Of a stretch of 64,000 nucleotides of DNA, positions 35,710 to 45,192 are shown piece after piece (position 1 is the stretch's first letter; the number at the start of each line of letters is the position of its first letter). The stretch is from JAICXG01 sp036494545. Its GTDB lineage: Bacteria > Verrucomicrobiota > Verrucomicrobiia > Chthoniobacterales > UBA10450. A program made the position numbers and the translations under genes. Below the pieces are notes generated by a model that saw nothing but the letters and a program-made list of their open reading frames with translations, was not told the origin of the DNA and searched no databases. The stretch is from NCBI GenBank assembly GCA_036494545.1, contig DASXOB010000003.1, positions 186,001 through 250,000 on the forward strand, written 5' to 3'.

Positions 35710-36390
35710 CTAGAGGTCGATCGTTTCCCCGATCTTCGGCAGGAACAACTCCTTGCCGCCTGCCTGCGCTATTTTCTGCGCGCTCTCATGATCGATCTTG
35801 ATCGGCGGAAAGGTGTCGTAATGCACGCCGACAATCTTCGTCACGCCGACAAAGTTCGCCGCCTGCACCGCGTCGTCGATGCCCATCGTGAAATGATCGC
35901 CGATCGGAAGGACCGCAAAGCGGAGCTGGGTCTGTTCGCCGATGAGTTTCATGTCCATCGTTAGGGCGGTATCGCCGGAGTAGTAAAAATTACCGTCGCT
36001 CGATTCGACCACGAAACCGCAGGGCTCGCCGCCATAGCTTCCATCCGGCATCGAGCTGCTGTGGATAGCGGCGGTTAATTTTACTCTGCCAAAGGGCAGC
36101 TTCGTCGCTCCCCCATGATTCAGAGACTGCACATTCGCGACACCTTTTTTCTCAAACCACGACCCAACTTCAAAAGGCGCAATCACAGGGGCCGCGGTTT
36201 GCTTCGCCAGTTCGATCACGTCAGCCACATGATCGCCGTGCCCATGCGACACCAGCAGATAGTCGGCTTCGACTTTCTTAATATCGATTTTTTCCGCGAG
36301 CGGATTGGGAGTGATAAACGGGTCGAAGAGCAGGCGCTTGCCGCCAGCCTCGACCGCAAAACAAGCGTGCCCGTAATAGGTAAACTTCAT
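35710..36390 (-). CDS. UPF0173-type metal-dependent hydrolase
   Basis: The start at 36390 (MKFTYYGHACFAVEAGGKR) gives 226 residues, the usual family size. Metallo-beta-lactamase-fold motifs are visible: YGHACF, LVSHGHGDHVADV (HxHxDH), and later YYSGDTALTMDMKLI and GVHYDTFPPI. UPF0173 proteins (YtkL-like) are putative cytosolic hydrolases of unknown substrate. An upstream in-frame extension to 36438 lacks family similarity. It converges with the beta-lactamase gene, 7 bp apart. The word copy at 35958 encodes Leu-Thr. Confidence 0.9.
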   Translation of the reverse strand: MKFTYYGHACFAVEAGGKRLLFDPFITPNPLAEKIDIKKVEADYLLVSHGHGDHVADVIELAKQTAAPVIAPFEVGSWFEKKGVANVQSLNHGGATKLPFGRVKLTAAIHSSSMPDGSYGGEPCGFVVESSDGNFYYSGDTALTMDMKLIGEQTQLRFAVLPIGDHFTMGIDDAVQAANFVGVTKIVGVHYDTFPPIKIDHESAQKIAQAGGKELFLPKIGETIDL

Positions 36391-36522
36391 GAGATTATCT
36401 ACCGATCGATTCCCGTGGGCGCAATGCTTTACGCGCAACCTTGCGCGCGCACCTTCGCAAAAAGACCCTCAAGATGGCCAACTTCGCTTGCGAGAAGAGC
36501 ATGCTCGATTCATTTTCGACAT

Positions 36523-36936
36523 ATGAAACCGAGAAGCGTCGAGGACGAAACCAATGGGCTGCGCTATTTCGCCCGTATGCTGGACAAGATTCGCCTCTAC
36601 GCCGAGGGCAAACTCGATCACGCCTACGAGGAGAATCTGGGTCGAGGCGCGGATCGCCGGATGGTCAAATTTCTACGAGTCGAGTACGACAAGCTGCGCG
36701 AACGCGTGTTAGAGGGCGGGACGGACCCGGAAATCCTGGAGTGGTGTTATAACCACGGCCGACGCTTGGTAAAGAACGACATCGAGATTTGGAACGGCTT
36801 TATCAGTAAACTGGGCTGGAACGATTTCGCCTCTGGTCATCTTGAGAAATCCAAAGCCGCGGCTGGCCTCGGGGACCGGGATGATATTCAGACTTTGGCG
36901 CAATTATTCGAGGTGGAAGAAGGGCGCCAGAAATAA
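36523..36936 (+). CDS. DUF5069 family protein
   Basis: The ATG at 36523 (MKPRSVEDETNGLRYFARML) gives 137 residues. The family pattern is clear: RYFARMLDKIRLYAEGKL, DPEILEWCYNHGRRL and NGFISKLGWNDFASGHLEKS. DUF5069 is common in Verrucomicrobiota and is of unknown function. The helical content and short size suggest a small soluble protein. It is divergent from the UPF0173 gene, with a 132-bp shared upstream region. Confidence 0.85.
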   Translation: MKPRSVEDETNGLRYFARMLDKIRLYAEGKLDHAYEENLGRGADRRMVKFLRVEYDKLRERVLEGGTDPEILEWCYNHGRRLVKNDIEIWNGFISKLGWNDFASGHLEKSKAAAGLGDRDDIQTLAQLFEVEEGRQK

Positions 36937-36944
36937 CCTTGCCG

Positions 36945-37361
36945 TCACGGTGCAGTTGGGCTCGAGGATATCGAGTCGAGAGCTTGTTTGAGCGCAACCA
37001 AGTTCTTGAAGCCGACTCTCTGGGTCACCTGCTGGCCCATGTTTGGCTGTATTCTGCACGGATCGCCCGGGCACCAGGCCCCTCCCACATTGGCTAACTC
37101 TGAAGGCACTGAACATCCATTTGGATCGACCAATATCATATCCCTTCGAAAAACCGCGTTAGTGCCGGGTCCAACAGCGACTACTCTGTAAAAGGCTTGC
37201 AAGCTCGGCGGAACGTAGCTGTCGTAACCGACAACAATCGCTGCCTGTGGCGGTTGATCAACGCACTTTGGACCCCTAACTTTGATGAGATAGCCAACAA
37301 GGATACCAGCCGCAAAGCCAACTACTATTAGAACGGGAAGGGTAAGCTTCGTTGCATTCAT
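36945..37361 (-). CDS. Membrane-anchored protein of unknown function
   Basis: 138 residues. An N-terminal transmembrane helix (LTLPVLIVVGFAAGILVGYL) is followed by a soluble domain with four Cys residues (KCVDQ, GCSVP, WCPGDPCRI), which could make two disulfides outside the cytosol. The C-terminal helix (GFKNLVALKQALDSISSS) is amphipathic. No family is recognised. It converges with the DUF5069 gene and lies downstream of the CocE-like gene on the same strand. Confidence 0.55.
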   Translation of the reverse strand: MNATKLTLPVLIVVGFAAGILVGYLIKVRGPKCVDQPPQAAIVVGYDSYVPPSLQAFYRVVAVGPGTNAVFRRDMILVDPNGCSVPSELANVGGAWCPGDPCRIQPNMGQQVTQRVGFKNLVALKQALDSISSSPTAP

Positions 37362-37416
37362 TCTGCTGGTTTGAGTATAAAATCAGCCAGCGTCAAGCAT
37401 AATCGGACCGCTATTC

Positions 37417-39345
37417 TCAGCGCGGTGCTGGCAGCCGTAATATGCTGGGATGCGCCGGATCGTGATAAACCTGGATATGTGCGGCGCGAGCGTCTTTCGC
37501 CGTTTCCTCTGCCACCACTCCGCCAGAGTTGTAGTTCTTCTCCGCGTTGGTTGAATTCTGCGCCGAGATAATGAGCCGGAGACGGCTTCCCTTCATCAGG
37601 CGCCGCGCCACGAAAAGTCCCGGGGCAAAATCGCAAGCCACGACCTCGCCCGGCTTGACGAACGTGGCTTTGCGAAGGCTTTCACGATAACGTAATCGCC
37701 GGCTATCCGTCCAAAGCGAAATGCTCGTGCCGTCCGGCTGGATTTCGAACATGTCAGCTTCCAAGTCGGTATCAGGCGTATCGAGCGAAAGCCAAAGCCG
37801 GACACTCGGGCAGCCGATCAAAGCTGTCTCTTCGGCGAACGGCGCGGTGTGATAGACGAGGCCATCGTCGCCAATGCTCAATGCATAGGATTGATCCAGC
37901 CGGGTGGATTCCTTCGCCCGTTCCGCATTCTCTAACTTCTCGCCCCTATATGTGTCGAGAGGATCGTAGACAAAGTGATCCGTGCCTTTCTGTGGTTGCG
38001 TCTTACTCAAGGTGCCGGAATGAAAGACGCCGTTGGCGTCTCCGTTCTTCGAGTCAAAATACAAAGTCCGCGTCTGAGCGGTCAACTCAGCCAAGTCATC
38101 CGCATATCGCCACTCACCGTCATCGCCCCTGTTGCCCGGAGCGAGAAGATAGTAAGCAACCGCCTTTTTGAGAAAGGCCGGCTTTCTACCTTTCTTCATT
38201 GTCCAGTCGTACCATTGCCGATGCAGGTCATTCAGATCGATAACTGCCGACCGGCCAAACCTTATCCCATCGAGCTCCGCAGTTGGCGAGCGCGTCCCAG
38301 CATGATCCCAGGGCCCAATGATAAGGAAATGCCTTGCCTTCGCGTCGTCAGACGCATTGGCAAGGTGGTCGCGATAGTAAGTGAGCGCGCCGTATTCGTC
38401 GCCATCATACTGGCCGGTAATGGTGAGCACCGGTAAAGTAATTTTTCTGAACTGCTCCGGCGACGGAGTGAGTGCATCGTAATAGCTATCCTGCATCGGA
38501 TGCTCAATGAAACGCTGAAAGTTTGGAAAGCGCGTTCCGATGAAGCTATCGTATGAATTGAAGGAAACATGCTCTCGATAGGCGCGAAGGAATTCGTTAG
38601 CCCAGTAAGTCGTATCATCAAAGAGGTGGTCCTGTCCCGTTCGTCCGTTCGTCAAAGATAGCCAACGGATCACATACGGAACGCCGATGTTGTTATAATG
38701 CGGCGCGTCCACTCCGGGATGCACCGCTGCTGCCGGCACGATCGTGGCAAGATGCGGCGGTGACTCCTTCGCCGTCGACCATTGGTCAAAACCGGCATAT
38801 GAGCCGCCCCACATGCCGACATGACCGTCGCAGAAAGGTTGCCGGGCCAACCATTCGACGACATCATATCCATCGTGGCCTTCATTAACAAAGGTCACAA
38901 ATTGGCCGCCAGAGTTCCCACGTCCGCGCACGTCGACGAGAGCGAAAGCGTAACCGTGAGAAGCGAAGTAAGCCCCGAGCCCATGATAAGTATCTGAGAT
39001 ATAGGGTGTGAGCGTAAAAACAGCAGGAGTAGGAGCAGACGCGCCGTCCTTCGCACCGGTTGGCGTATAAAGAGTGGCGTTCAATTCAACGCCATCGCGC
39101 ATTGGGATTTTGACGCCCAATTGAACATGATATCCTGGCGCGGCCGACGGCGTGGGTGTCTGTCCCCGAGCGTTCGCAACCAACCAGAGAGCTACGGCTA
39201 GCGTCAGCCGTCTAAACCATCGCTTACCACCGCCAGCCGGCCTGCCCTCCGGAATTACTGGGTTCCGCCGTCGCCCCGGGAACCGGTTCGTCCGCATTGG
39301 CGGAGGTCGATTGATTTGGGAAAGCTTCATCATCATCTGTCGCAC
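37417..39345 (-). CDS. CocE/NonD-type hydrolase (Xaa-Pro dipeptidyl-peptidase family), secreted
   Basis: Up to 642 residues. A signal-like segment (RRLTLAVALWLVANARG) lies at about 45-61 of the longest reading. The alpha/beta hydrolase follows with ASHGYAFALVDVRGRGNSGG, nucleophile motif GMWGGSYAGFDQW, the acid in ITGQYDGDE and His in IIGPWDHAGTRS. The C-terminal jelly-roll (PSVRLWLSLDTPDTDLEADM ... SRLRLIISAQN) is also typical. Members cleave acyl or Xaa-Pro bonds (for example cocaine esterase and glutaryl acylase). The start is uncertain: the region before 39297 also encodes the small lipoprotein in another frame. Confidence 0.87.
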   Translation of the reverse strand: MRQMMMKLSQINRPPPMRTNRFPGRRRNPVIPEGRPAGGGKRWFRRLTLAVALWLVANARGQTPTPSAAPGYHVQLGVKIPMRDGVELNATLYTPTGAKDGASAPTPAVFTLTPYISDTYHGLGAYFASHGYAFALVDVRGRGNSGGQFVTFVNEGHDGYDVVEWLARQPFCDGHVGMWGGSYAGFDQWSTAKESPPHLATIVPAAAVHPGVDAPHYNNIGVPYVIRWLSLTNGRTGQDHLFDDTTYWANEFLRAYREHVSFNSYDSFIGTRFPNFQRFIEHPMQDSYYDALTPSPEQFRKITLPVLTITGQYDGDEYGALTYYRDHLANASDDAKARHFLIIGPWDHAGTRSPTAELDGIRFGRSAVIDLNDLHRQWYDWTMKKGRKPAFLKKAVAYYLLAPGNRGDDGEWRYADDLAELTAQTRTLYFDSKNGDANGVFHSGTLSKTQPQKGTDHFVYDPLDTYRGEKLENAERAKESTRLDQSYALSIGDDGLVYHTAPFAEETALIGCPSVRLWLSLDTPDTDLEADMFEIQPDGTSISLWTDSRRLRYRESLRKATFVKPGEVVACDFAPGLFVARRLMKGSRLRLIISAQNSTNAEKNYNSGGVVAEETAKDARAAHIQVYHDPAHPSILRLPAPR

Positions 39346-39400
39346 AACCGGCTACGAAAAAAATCGCTCCAAAGCAAATCGCAAAGACCAACGGTTTCAT
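39224..39400 (-). CDS. Small predicted lipoprotein overlapping the CocE-like gene
   Basis: 58 residues. MKPLVFAICFGAIFFVAGC is a strong lipoprotein signal with lipobox VAGC. The mature part is acidic and Ser/Pro/Ala-rich and ends in SNSGGQAGWRW. It lies upstream of, and overlaps by at least 70 bp in another frame, the CocE-like gene. Either the hydrolase start is later than drawn or the genes truly overlap. No function can be assigned. Confidence 0.6.
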   Translation of the reverse strand: MKPLVFAICFGAIFFVAGCATDDDEAFPNQSTSANADEPVPGATAEPSNSGGQAGWRW

Positions 39401-39561
39401 ACCGAAATATGAGATCGTCTCCTCGTTCCGAGCAAAGGGAATTCGCAATGTCGGTTTTCTTCCCTGCGGTGAGATGCGTTCCTCTTACGGCAAGAAATAA
39501 TCCCGATGAAAGCGATTTGTCTTGATCTCTCTCTGGGAACCCTATACACCCTATCCCTATC

Positions 39562-41619
39562 ATGGATAAAAGCAGACTTTTGAAGGTAGGACCGCTCCGG
39601 CGGCTTTTCGCAACGCTCCTGCTGGCGGCCGCGGTTGCGGCAACGCTGGGAGCCATTGGATCATCGCGCGGGGTGAGTCAATCCAGAGGTCCGGACATGG
39701 ACGCGGCACTCCGCAAAATTGCACCCTGGGTGACCGAGCACACCAGCAAGGGACAGGAGGCCGAATTCATGGTCATCATGGCGGATCAAGCGGACCTGAG
39801 CGGTGCCACGCTTCTGCGCGCCAAGGCCGAAAAAGGCGGCTTTGTGCGGGATGCGCTTTGGAATAAAAGTCAGTCGACGCAAGGCCCCATCATCCAATGG
39901 TTGAAAGAGCACAAACTGCAGTATCGCTCCTTCTACATCGTGAATGCGCTCTGGGTGAAAGGTCATTACGATGATGCTGTGGCGATGGCATTGCGCTCCG
40001 ACGTTGCTCGCGTTGAAGGCAACCCACACGTGCGCGGCCTTCCCGAGCAGATGGCCTTCGTTCCCGCGCCCTCGCAACCAAACTCAGTGGACACTGTTGA
40101 GCCCGGTATCGCCTATACACATGCTCCCAGTGTTTGGGCGGAAGGCTTTTTTGGCCAGGGAATCGTCGTCGCTGGCGCCGATACCGGCTTCCGCTGGACG
40201 CATACGGCGATTAAGCCTCACTATCGCGGCTGGAACGGAGTTACCGTCAATCATGACTATAATTGGCACGATTCGATTCACGACAGTGTCGGAAACCCCT
40301 GCGGCAACAATTCACCACAGCCCTGCGATGACTTTGGCCATGGCTCGCATACGCTTGGCACGGCCATCGGTGACGATGGTGCGGGCAATCAAATCGGCAT
40401 GGCGCCGCAGGCGCAAGCCATTGGTTGCCGCAATATGGATCAGGGCAATGGCACCCCGGCGCGCTACCTCGAGTGTTTCGAGTTCTTTCTCGCTCCTTAT
40501 CCTGTAAATGGCGATCCTTCGGACGGCGATCCAACCAAGGCACCCGATATCACCACTAACTCCTGGGGTTGTCCCGCATCGGAAGGCTGCTCGGCGCTCA
40601 CCCTGCAAGCCGGCGTGGAAGCACAACGTGCTGCCGGGATCGAGATGGTCGTCGCCGCCGGGAACTCTGGTCCAGGTTGTTCCACAGTTACCGATCCGCC
40701 ATCTCTCTATGACGCGAGTTATACAGTGGGGGCTTTGAATACCGGAACCGATGTGATCGCTTCCTTCAGTAGTCGTGGACCGGTTACGGCTGACGGCAGC
40801 ATGCGTTTGAAACCGGATATCACCGCTCCAGGGACCAATACGCGATCGGCTTGGAATACTTCCGACACCACCTATGCTAGTATCAGTGGGACCTCGATGG
40901 CGACGCCGCACATCGCCGGCGCAGTCGCGTTACTCTGGTCGGCGCATCCTGAATTGCAGAACAACCCCGATGCGACCGAGCCAGTTCTGAACGCTAACGC
41001 GGTCCATACTCTTTCCAACAGCTGCGACTCCGGGCCGCCAGCCACTCCTAACAACACTTACGGGAATGGCCGGATCGATATCCTTGCCGCCGTCAACGCC
41101 CCCTCGACCCTAAGTCTTACCTCGGCCGCGTCAGTCAAGACCCAGGGTTCACAATCCTTCGCGCTACCTTTGCCGCTGACTGGACAACCCGCAGTGGAAT
41201 GCCGCAACACGGCCGGGCATCATACGCTCGTCTTCACCTTTAGCGATAACGTTGTTAGCGGTAGCGCCAGCCTTACTGCGGGCGTTGGTCGACTTCAGGG
41301 TAGCCCGACCTTTGCCGGTAATACTATGACGGTCAACCTGACCCGGGTCTCCGACGTGCAGAGTATCACCGTAACTCTGACGAATGTCATGAGTCCTTCC
41401 GGTCAAACCATTCCGAGTACGAGCGTGAGTATGAATGTGTTGGCGGGCGACGTCGATGCCAGCAAAACCGTCGATCAGGCCGATGCGAATCTCATCCGTG
41501 CCCAGGTAGGCATGCCGGTTACTACGTCAAACTTCCGCGAAGATGTTCGTACCGACGGCGCAATCAATAACAACGACGGAAGGGAAGTGAAGGCCGATTT
41601 GGGACACACGCTGCCCTAA
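39562..41619 (+). CDS. Secreted S8 subtilisin-like protease with a dockerin-like C-terminus
   Basis: 685 residues. A signal peptide (LLLAAAVAATLGAIGSSRG) and an inhibitor-like prodomain (FMVIMADQADLSGATLLRAK ... YIVNALWVKGHYDDAVAMAL) precede the catalytic domain. Asp is in VVAGADTGFRWTH, His in DDFGHGSHTLGTAIGDD, and Ser in SGTSMATPHIAGAVAL. After a beta domain, the last 55 residues (GDVDASKTVDQADANLIRAQ ... AINNNDGREVKADLG) read as two dockerin-like calcium repeats. The protease is exported. The tail may bind calcium or anchor it. The TAA stop overlaps the word copy at 41615. Confidence 0.9.
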   Translation: MDKSRLLKVGPLRRLFATLLLAAAVAATLGAIGSSRGVSQSRGPDMDAALRKIAPWVTEHTSKGQEAEFMVIMADQADLSGATLLRAKAEKGGFVRDALWNKSQSTQGPIIQWLKEHKLQYRSFYIVNALWVKGHYDDAVAMALRSDVARVEGNPHVRGLPEQMAFVPAPSQPNSVDTVEPGIAYTHAPSVWAEGFFGQGIVVAGADTGFRWTHTAIKPHYRGWNGVTVNHDYNWHDSIHDSVGNPCGNNSPQPCDDFGHGSHTLGTAIGDDGAGNQIGMAPQAQAIGCRNMDQGNGTPARYLECFEFFLAPYPVNGDPSDGDPTKAPDITTNSWGCPASEGCSALTLQAGVEAQRAAGIEMVVAAGNSGPGCSTVTDPPSLYDASYTVGALNTGTDVIASFSSRGPVTADGSMRLKPDITAPGTNTRSAWNTSDTTYASISGTSMATPHIAGAVALLWSAHPELQNNPDATEPVLNANAVHTLSNSCDSGPPATPNNTYGNGRIDILAAVNAPSTLSLTSAASVKTQGSQSFALPLPLTGQPAVECRNTAGHHTLVFTFSDNVVSGSASLTAGVGRLQGSPTFAGNTMTVNLTRVSDVQSITVTLTNVMSPSGQTIPSTSVSMNVLAGDVDASKTVDQADANLIRAQVGMPVTTSNFREDVRTDGAINNNDGREVKADLGHTLP

Positions 41620-41644
41620 CGAATAAATAACCGCTAAAGCTTGT

Positions 41645-41682
41645 TCGGCGCGGTCCAGCAATGGCCGCGCCGATTTGCTTTT
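41645..41682 (+). terminator. Probable Rho-independent terminator
   Basis: A GC-rich stem (CGGCGCGG at 41646 paired with CCGCGCCG at 41665, extended by TCCA/TGG) is followed by ATTTGCTTTTCC. It lies 25 bp after the subtilisin gene, so it probably ends that transcript. Confidence 0.5.
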
Positions 41683-41781
41683 CCGCTCTTACCGCTGCGG
41701 ACTCAAGGCCGACACCGAGATTGCTATTAACGCCGCGAAAGGCTAACCTTTGCCTCGCTCCGCAAAATCATTCCTGCAGCC

Positions 41782-42276
41782 ATGGCTATTCGAATCCTCG
41801 TCACCGGTGGCACTTTCGACAAGGAATATAACGAGCGTACCGGCCAGCTTTATTTCAAGGATACTCACCTGGCCGAAATGCTTCGCCGCGGTCGCTCTCG
41901 GGTGGATGTGACGATTCGCACCATCATGATGATCGACAGTCTCGAAATGACAGATGCCGACCGCGCCCTCGTCGTCCAGAATTGCCAGCAGGCGCCGGAA
42001 GATCGAATTGTTATCACTCATGGCACGGACACCATGACCGACACCGCGGCAGCAATTGCTCGCGCGATTACCGGCAAGACCATTGTGCTAACCGGAGCGA
42101 TGATTCCCTGGGCCTTTGGCAGCAGCGACGGTCTTTTCAATCTCGGCAGTGCTCTGTCTTTCGTCCAGGTGCTTCCGCCTGGCGTTTACCTGGCGATGAA
42201 TGGGATGTGGTTTCCATGGGATCGCTGTCGCAAGAATCGCGAGCGCGGCGAGTTTGAGGAAATATCGCCCATCTAG
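41782..42276 (+). CDS. Short asparaginase-like protein
   Basis: 164 residues corresponding to the N-terminal domain of type I/II asparaginases only. The catalytic first Thr is in ILVTGGTFDKEY, and the second triad motif in VITHGTDTMTDTAAAIAR. GKTIVLTGAMIP and SDGLFNLGSAL complete the active-site half. Full-length asparaginases are about 330 residues; these small single-domain forms are known in bacteria and could assemble into multimers. The likely reaction is amide hydrolysis, but activity is not certain without the second domain. Confidence 0.82.
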   Translation: MAIRILVTGGTFDKEYNERTGQLYFKDTHLAEMLRRGRSRVDVTIRTIMMIDSLEMTDADRALVVQNCQQAPEDRIVITHGTDTMTDTAAAIARAITGKTIVLTGAMIPWAFGSSDGLFNLGSALSFVQVLPPGVYLAMNGMWFPWDRCRKNRERGEFEEISPI

Positions 42277-42356
42277 AGAACTTCTATCTATGGCGGCCCG
42301 AGTTATCCTTGGATCGGCTTGCACAAGACAGCGTTAGAACCGGGGAAACTAACATT

Positions 42357-43385
42357 ATGAATCAGTCACCGTTAACACCAGATGCCATTCTTCAGGTTGG
42401 CTTTGGCTTTTGGAATTCGAAGGTACTGCTCAGTGCGGTTGAGTTACAGCTTTTTACCAAGCCTGGCCAGCGACAACTTACCGGCGCCGAGCTGGAAAAG
42501 GAACTCGGACTCCATCCCAGGGGCGTCGCGGACTTTCTCGATGCCCTTGTGGCCATGAAATTTCTCCATCGCGACGGCGAGGGAGTTGAAGCAACATATT
42601 TCAATACTCCCGAGACAGCGCTCTTTCTCGATCGAACAAGCCCTCGCTATGTCGGCGGTATCCTGGAGATGCTAAACGCGCGGCTCTTTAGGTATTGGAA
42701 CGACCTGCCCGAAGCCCTTCGCACCGGACAGCCACAGAATGAAACCAAGCAGGGAGAGAAAGGGATCTTCGAGGAACTCTACTCTGAGCCCGCGAAACTG
42801 GAGCAGTTCCTTGGGGCAATGAGCGGTCTCTCGCGGATTAACTTTGAGGCTTTGGCGGACAAATTCGACTTCTCAAGATATCAGACACTCTGCGACGTTG
42901 GCGGCGCAAGTGGATTACTCTGCACAGAAGTAGCAAAGAAACATCCGCGCATTCAATGCACCAGCTTTGACCTCCCGGCAGTTGAGCCGGTGGCCAAAAA
43001 GCAGATCGCCGCCGCCGGACTGAGCGATCGGATCCGCGTCGTCTCGGGCGATTTCTTCCATGATCCTCTGCCTAAGGTCGATGTCATCACGATGGGCATG
43101 ATTTTGCATGACTGGAACCTGGAGCGAAAGATGCAGCTTATCCGGGCAGCTTACGATGCTCTTCCGAGCGGTGGCGCCTTCATTGCCATCGAGGCGCTGA
43201 TCGATGATGCCCGACGAGAGCATGTCTTCGGACTCCTTATGTCTCTCAACATGCTGATCGAGTTTGGCGAAGCCTTCGATTTCTCAGGCGCCGATTTCCG
43301 GAAATGGTGCGGAGAAGTTGGATTTAAACGGTTCGAAGTGATTCACCTCGCCGGTCCATCAAGCGCTGCGATCGCCTACAAATAG
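42357..43385 (+). CDS. SAM-dependent O-methyltransferase (plant COMT/acetylserotonin-OMT-like)
   Basis: The start at 42357 (MNQSPLTPDAILQVGFGF) gives 342 residues. The N-terminal dimerisation winged-helix (LLSAVELQLFTKPGQRQL, GLHPRGVADFLDALVAMKFL) is followed by the methyltransferase core: motif I TLCDVGGASGLLCTEVAKKH, RIQCTSFDLPAVE, and the catalytic region MGMILHDWNLERKMQLIRAA. FIAIEALIDD closes the fold. Enzymes of this family methylate hydroxyls of aromatic or polyketide products. No biosynthetic cluster is visible around it. Confidence 0.88.
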   Translation: MNQSPLTPDAILQVGFGFWNSKVLLSAVELQLFTKPGQRQLTGAELEKELGLHPRGVADFLDALVAMKFLHRDGEGVEATYFNTPETALFLDRTSPRYVGGILEMLNARLFRYWNDLPEALRTGQPQNETKQGEKGIFEELYSEPAKLEQFLGAMSGLSRINFEALADKFDFSRYQTLCDVGGASGLLCTEVAKKHPRIQCTSFDLPAVEPVAKKQIAAAGLSDRIRVVSGDFFHDPLPKVDVITMGMILHDWNLERKMQLIRAAYDALPSGGAFIAIEALIDDARREHVFGLLMSLNMLIEFGEAFDFSGADFRKWCGEVGFKRFEVIHLAGPSSAAIAYK

Positions 43386-43435
43386 ACTGCACCCCTTATC
43401 GCTCGCTCTCCCGCGGGACTAGCTCTTGGCGCTGG

Positions 43436-44095
43436 TTAGGCCGAGAGGGTAAATGAGACCGTTTCGCCGGCGGCGCGATGGTTAGACCAAAATCTGTCGC
43501 CATCAAACGTAAGCGAGCGCGCAGCAAATGGAATAAGAGCCAGGTCTTCCACTTTCGGAGAACTCTCTCGCGGATCGAGTCGCGCAATCCGCCATTCCTC
43601 CGACTTACCCGGCACATCCTTGTTCTCCTTCCCACGCAAAACATAAAGGAGCCCATCGGCGAAGGTGTGACCACAGATCTCGGCGCCGACCGCGATCTCC
43701 CGGGAAACCATGCCTCGCGCGTCGTACTGCAGGATGATTCCTTTATACCATTGACTCACAAAAATAGATTTGCCGTCATAACTCAAATACGAGCCCGTAT
43801 AGTCGGGGCAGGCAAACAGCCTTGTGAATCCTGTTGCCGTCGTATAACTATAAACATACCGATCGTCGTTCAATCCTTTGCCGATCGTTGCCCGTAAACC
43901 GTCCGTCGTCGCCACTGCCGCCCACACTACTCCCGGCGGATCGAGTTCCTCGACCACCTTTAGTCCGTCACGCTCGACTTGATAAAGAGCTCCGAGATCG
44001 CGCGAACTCAGCCAAAACCGTCCTCCGTCCCACGCCAGCGCCTGTGGCGTGACGGTCGGAGATGGATAACGCCTGACATTAGAAATCTCGTCCAT
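43436..44095 (-). CDS. Beta-propeller protein of unknown function
   Basis: The start at 44095 (MDEISNVRRYPSPTVTPQAL) gives 219 residues. Repeated blade patterns are visible: ALAWDGGRFWLSSRDLGALY, GSYLSYDGKSIFVSQWYKGI and SLTFDGDRFWSNHRAAGETV. The length suggests five or six short blades, resembling YncE or glutaminyl-cyclotransferase-like propellers. It has no signal peptide. It is divergent from the PLP enzyme gene. Confidence 0.65.
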   Translation of the reverse strand: MDEISNVRRYPSPTVTPQALAWDGGRFWLSSRDLGALYQVERDGLKVVEELDPPGVVWAAVATTDGLRATIGKGLNDDRYVYSYTTATGFTRLFACPDYTGSYLSYDGKSIFVSQWYKGIILQYDARGMVSREIAVGAEICGHTFADGLLYVLRGKENKDVPGKSEEWRIARLDPRESSPKVEDLALIPFAARSLTFDGDRFWSNHRAAGETVSFTLSA

Positions 44096-44210
44096 CCTGG
44101 AATCTACTGCATTGCCGGAGACATCAAGTCGCTTTCGCACTGGACCGCGGCGACAGCCTTGAGATATTGCTGGCCGCGCCGTAAATGATGGGTCGATTAA
44201 TGACCGTTCG

Positions 44211-45173
44211 ATGAATGTTTCAAGGGTTCGATTCGCTCATCTGCCCACTCCGGTCGAAGCATTGCCCCGGCTATCCGAGGCCTTGAGCGGTCCGCAGTTG
44301 CTTGTTAAGCGCGACGATCAGACCGGCCTCGCTTTAGGCGGAAATAAGACCCGGAAACTGGAATTCCTGATCGCCGAGGCGCGCGAGCATGGCGCGCGCA
44401 CATTGATCACTGCCGGCGCGCTCCAGTCGAATCATTGCCGCCAAACAGCCGCCGCGGCCGCTCGCTTTGGTTTCAAATGTATCCTTCTTCTTACTGGCCA
44501 GGCGCCGGAACTGCCTTCCGCGAATCTGTTACTCGATCAATTGTTCGGCGCCGAGATCATTCATGTGAAAGAACGTCAGGAGCGTGACCGAATCCTCCAG
44601 CAGACCTTCGAACGCGCCGTGGATGAAGGGCTGCAACCTTATCTTGTTCCCTATGGCGGGTCGAGTCCAACCGGCGCCCTGGGATATGCCTTCGCCATTG
44701 AGGAACTCCTACAACAAGGCATCACTGGGGACTGGATTGTCTTGGCCACTTCATCCGGCGGCACTCAGGCCGGGCTCCTTCTGGGTCAGCGACTATTCGG
44801 ATATAAAGGCCAACTGCTGGGAATTAGCGTTGATGAGTCAGATGACTGGATAAAGGAACATGTCTCGGCGCTGGCCACGGCCGCGAGTCAAAGATTGGGA
44901 GATACAATCCCATTCCAGCCGAACGACGTCTTATGTAATGCTGAGTACTGCCAGGCGGGCTATGGTGTTCTTTCCGAAAGAGAGCGCGAAGCCGTTCACC
45001 TCTTCGCACAATACGAAGGCCTTTTGCTGGATCCGGTTTATACCGGTCGGGCTGCGGCCGGCCTGGTCGATCTCATCCGGAAAGGCTTCTTTGACAAAGG
45101 CGAGACGGTCCTATTCTGGCACACAGGTGGTCAACCGGCGCTCTTTGCGGAACGATATGCCGGTAACATCTAA
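44211..45173 (+). CDS. D-cysteine desulfhydrase / ACC deaminase-like PLP enzyme
   Basis: 320 residues of fold-type II PLP enzymes. The PLP Lys is in LALGGNKTRKLEFLIAEA, and the phosphate/substrate loop in AGALQSNHCRQTAAAAARFG. YLVPYGGSSPTGALGYAFAI and LATSSGGTQAGLLLG are the further conserved blocks. DPVYTGRAAAGLVDLI and ILFWHTGGQP-type end (VLFWHTGGQPALF) finish it. The reaction is likely beta-elimination from D-cysteine or a similar small amino acid, or ring opening of ACC; sequence alone does not separate these. Confidence 0.9.
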   Translation: MNVSRVRFAHLPTPVEALPRLSEALSGPQLLVKRDDQTGLALGGNKTRKLEFLIAEAREHGARTLITAGALQSNHCRQTAAAAARFGFKCILLLTGQAPELPSANLLLDQLFGAEIIHVKERQERDRILQQTFERAVDEGLQPYLVPYGGSSPTGALGYAFAIEELLQQGITGDWIVLATSSGGTQAGLLLGQRLFGYKGQLLGISVDESDDWIKEHVSALATAASQRLGDTIPFQPNDVLCNAEYCQAGYGVLSEREREAVHLFAQYEGLLLDPVYTGRAAAGLVDLIRKGFFDKGETVLFWHTGGQPALFAERYAGNI

Positions 45174-45192
45174 CGACTGCAGACCTCGTGGA

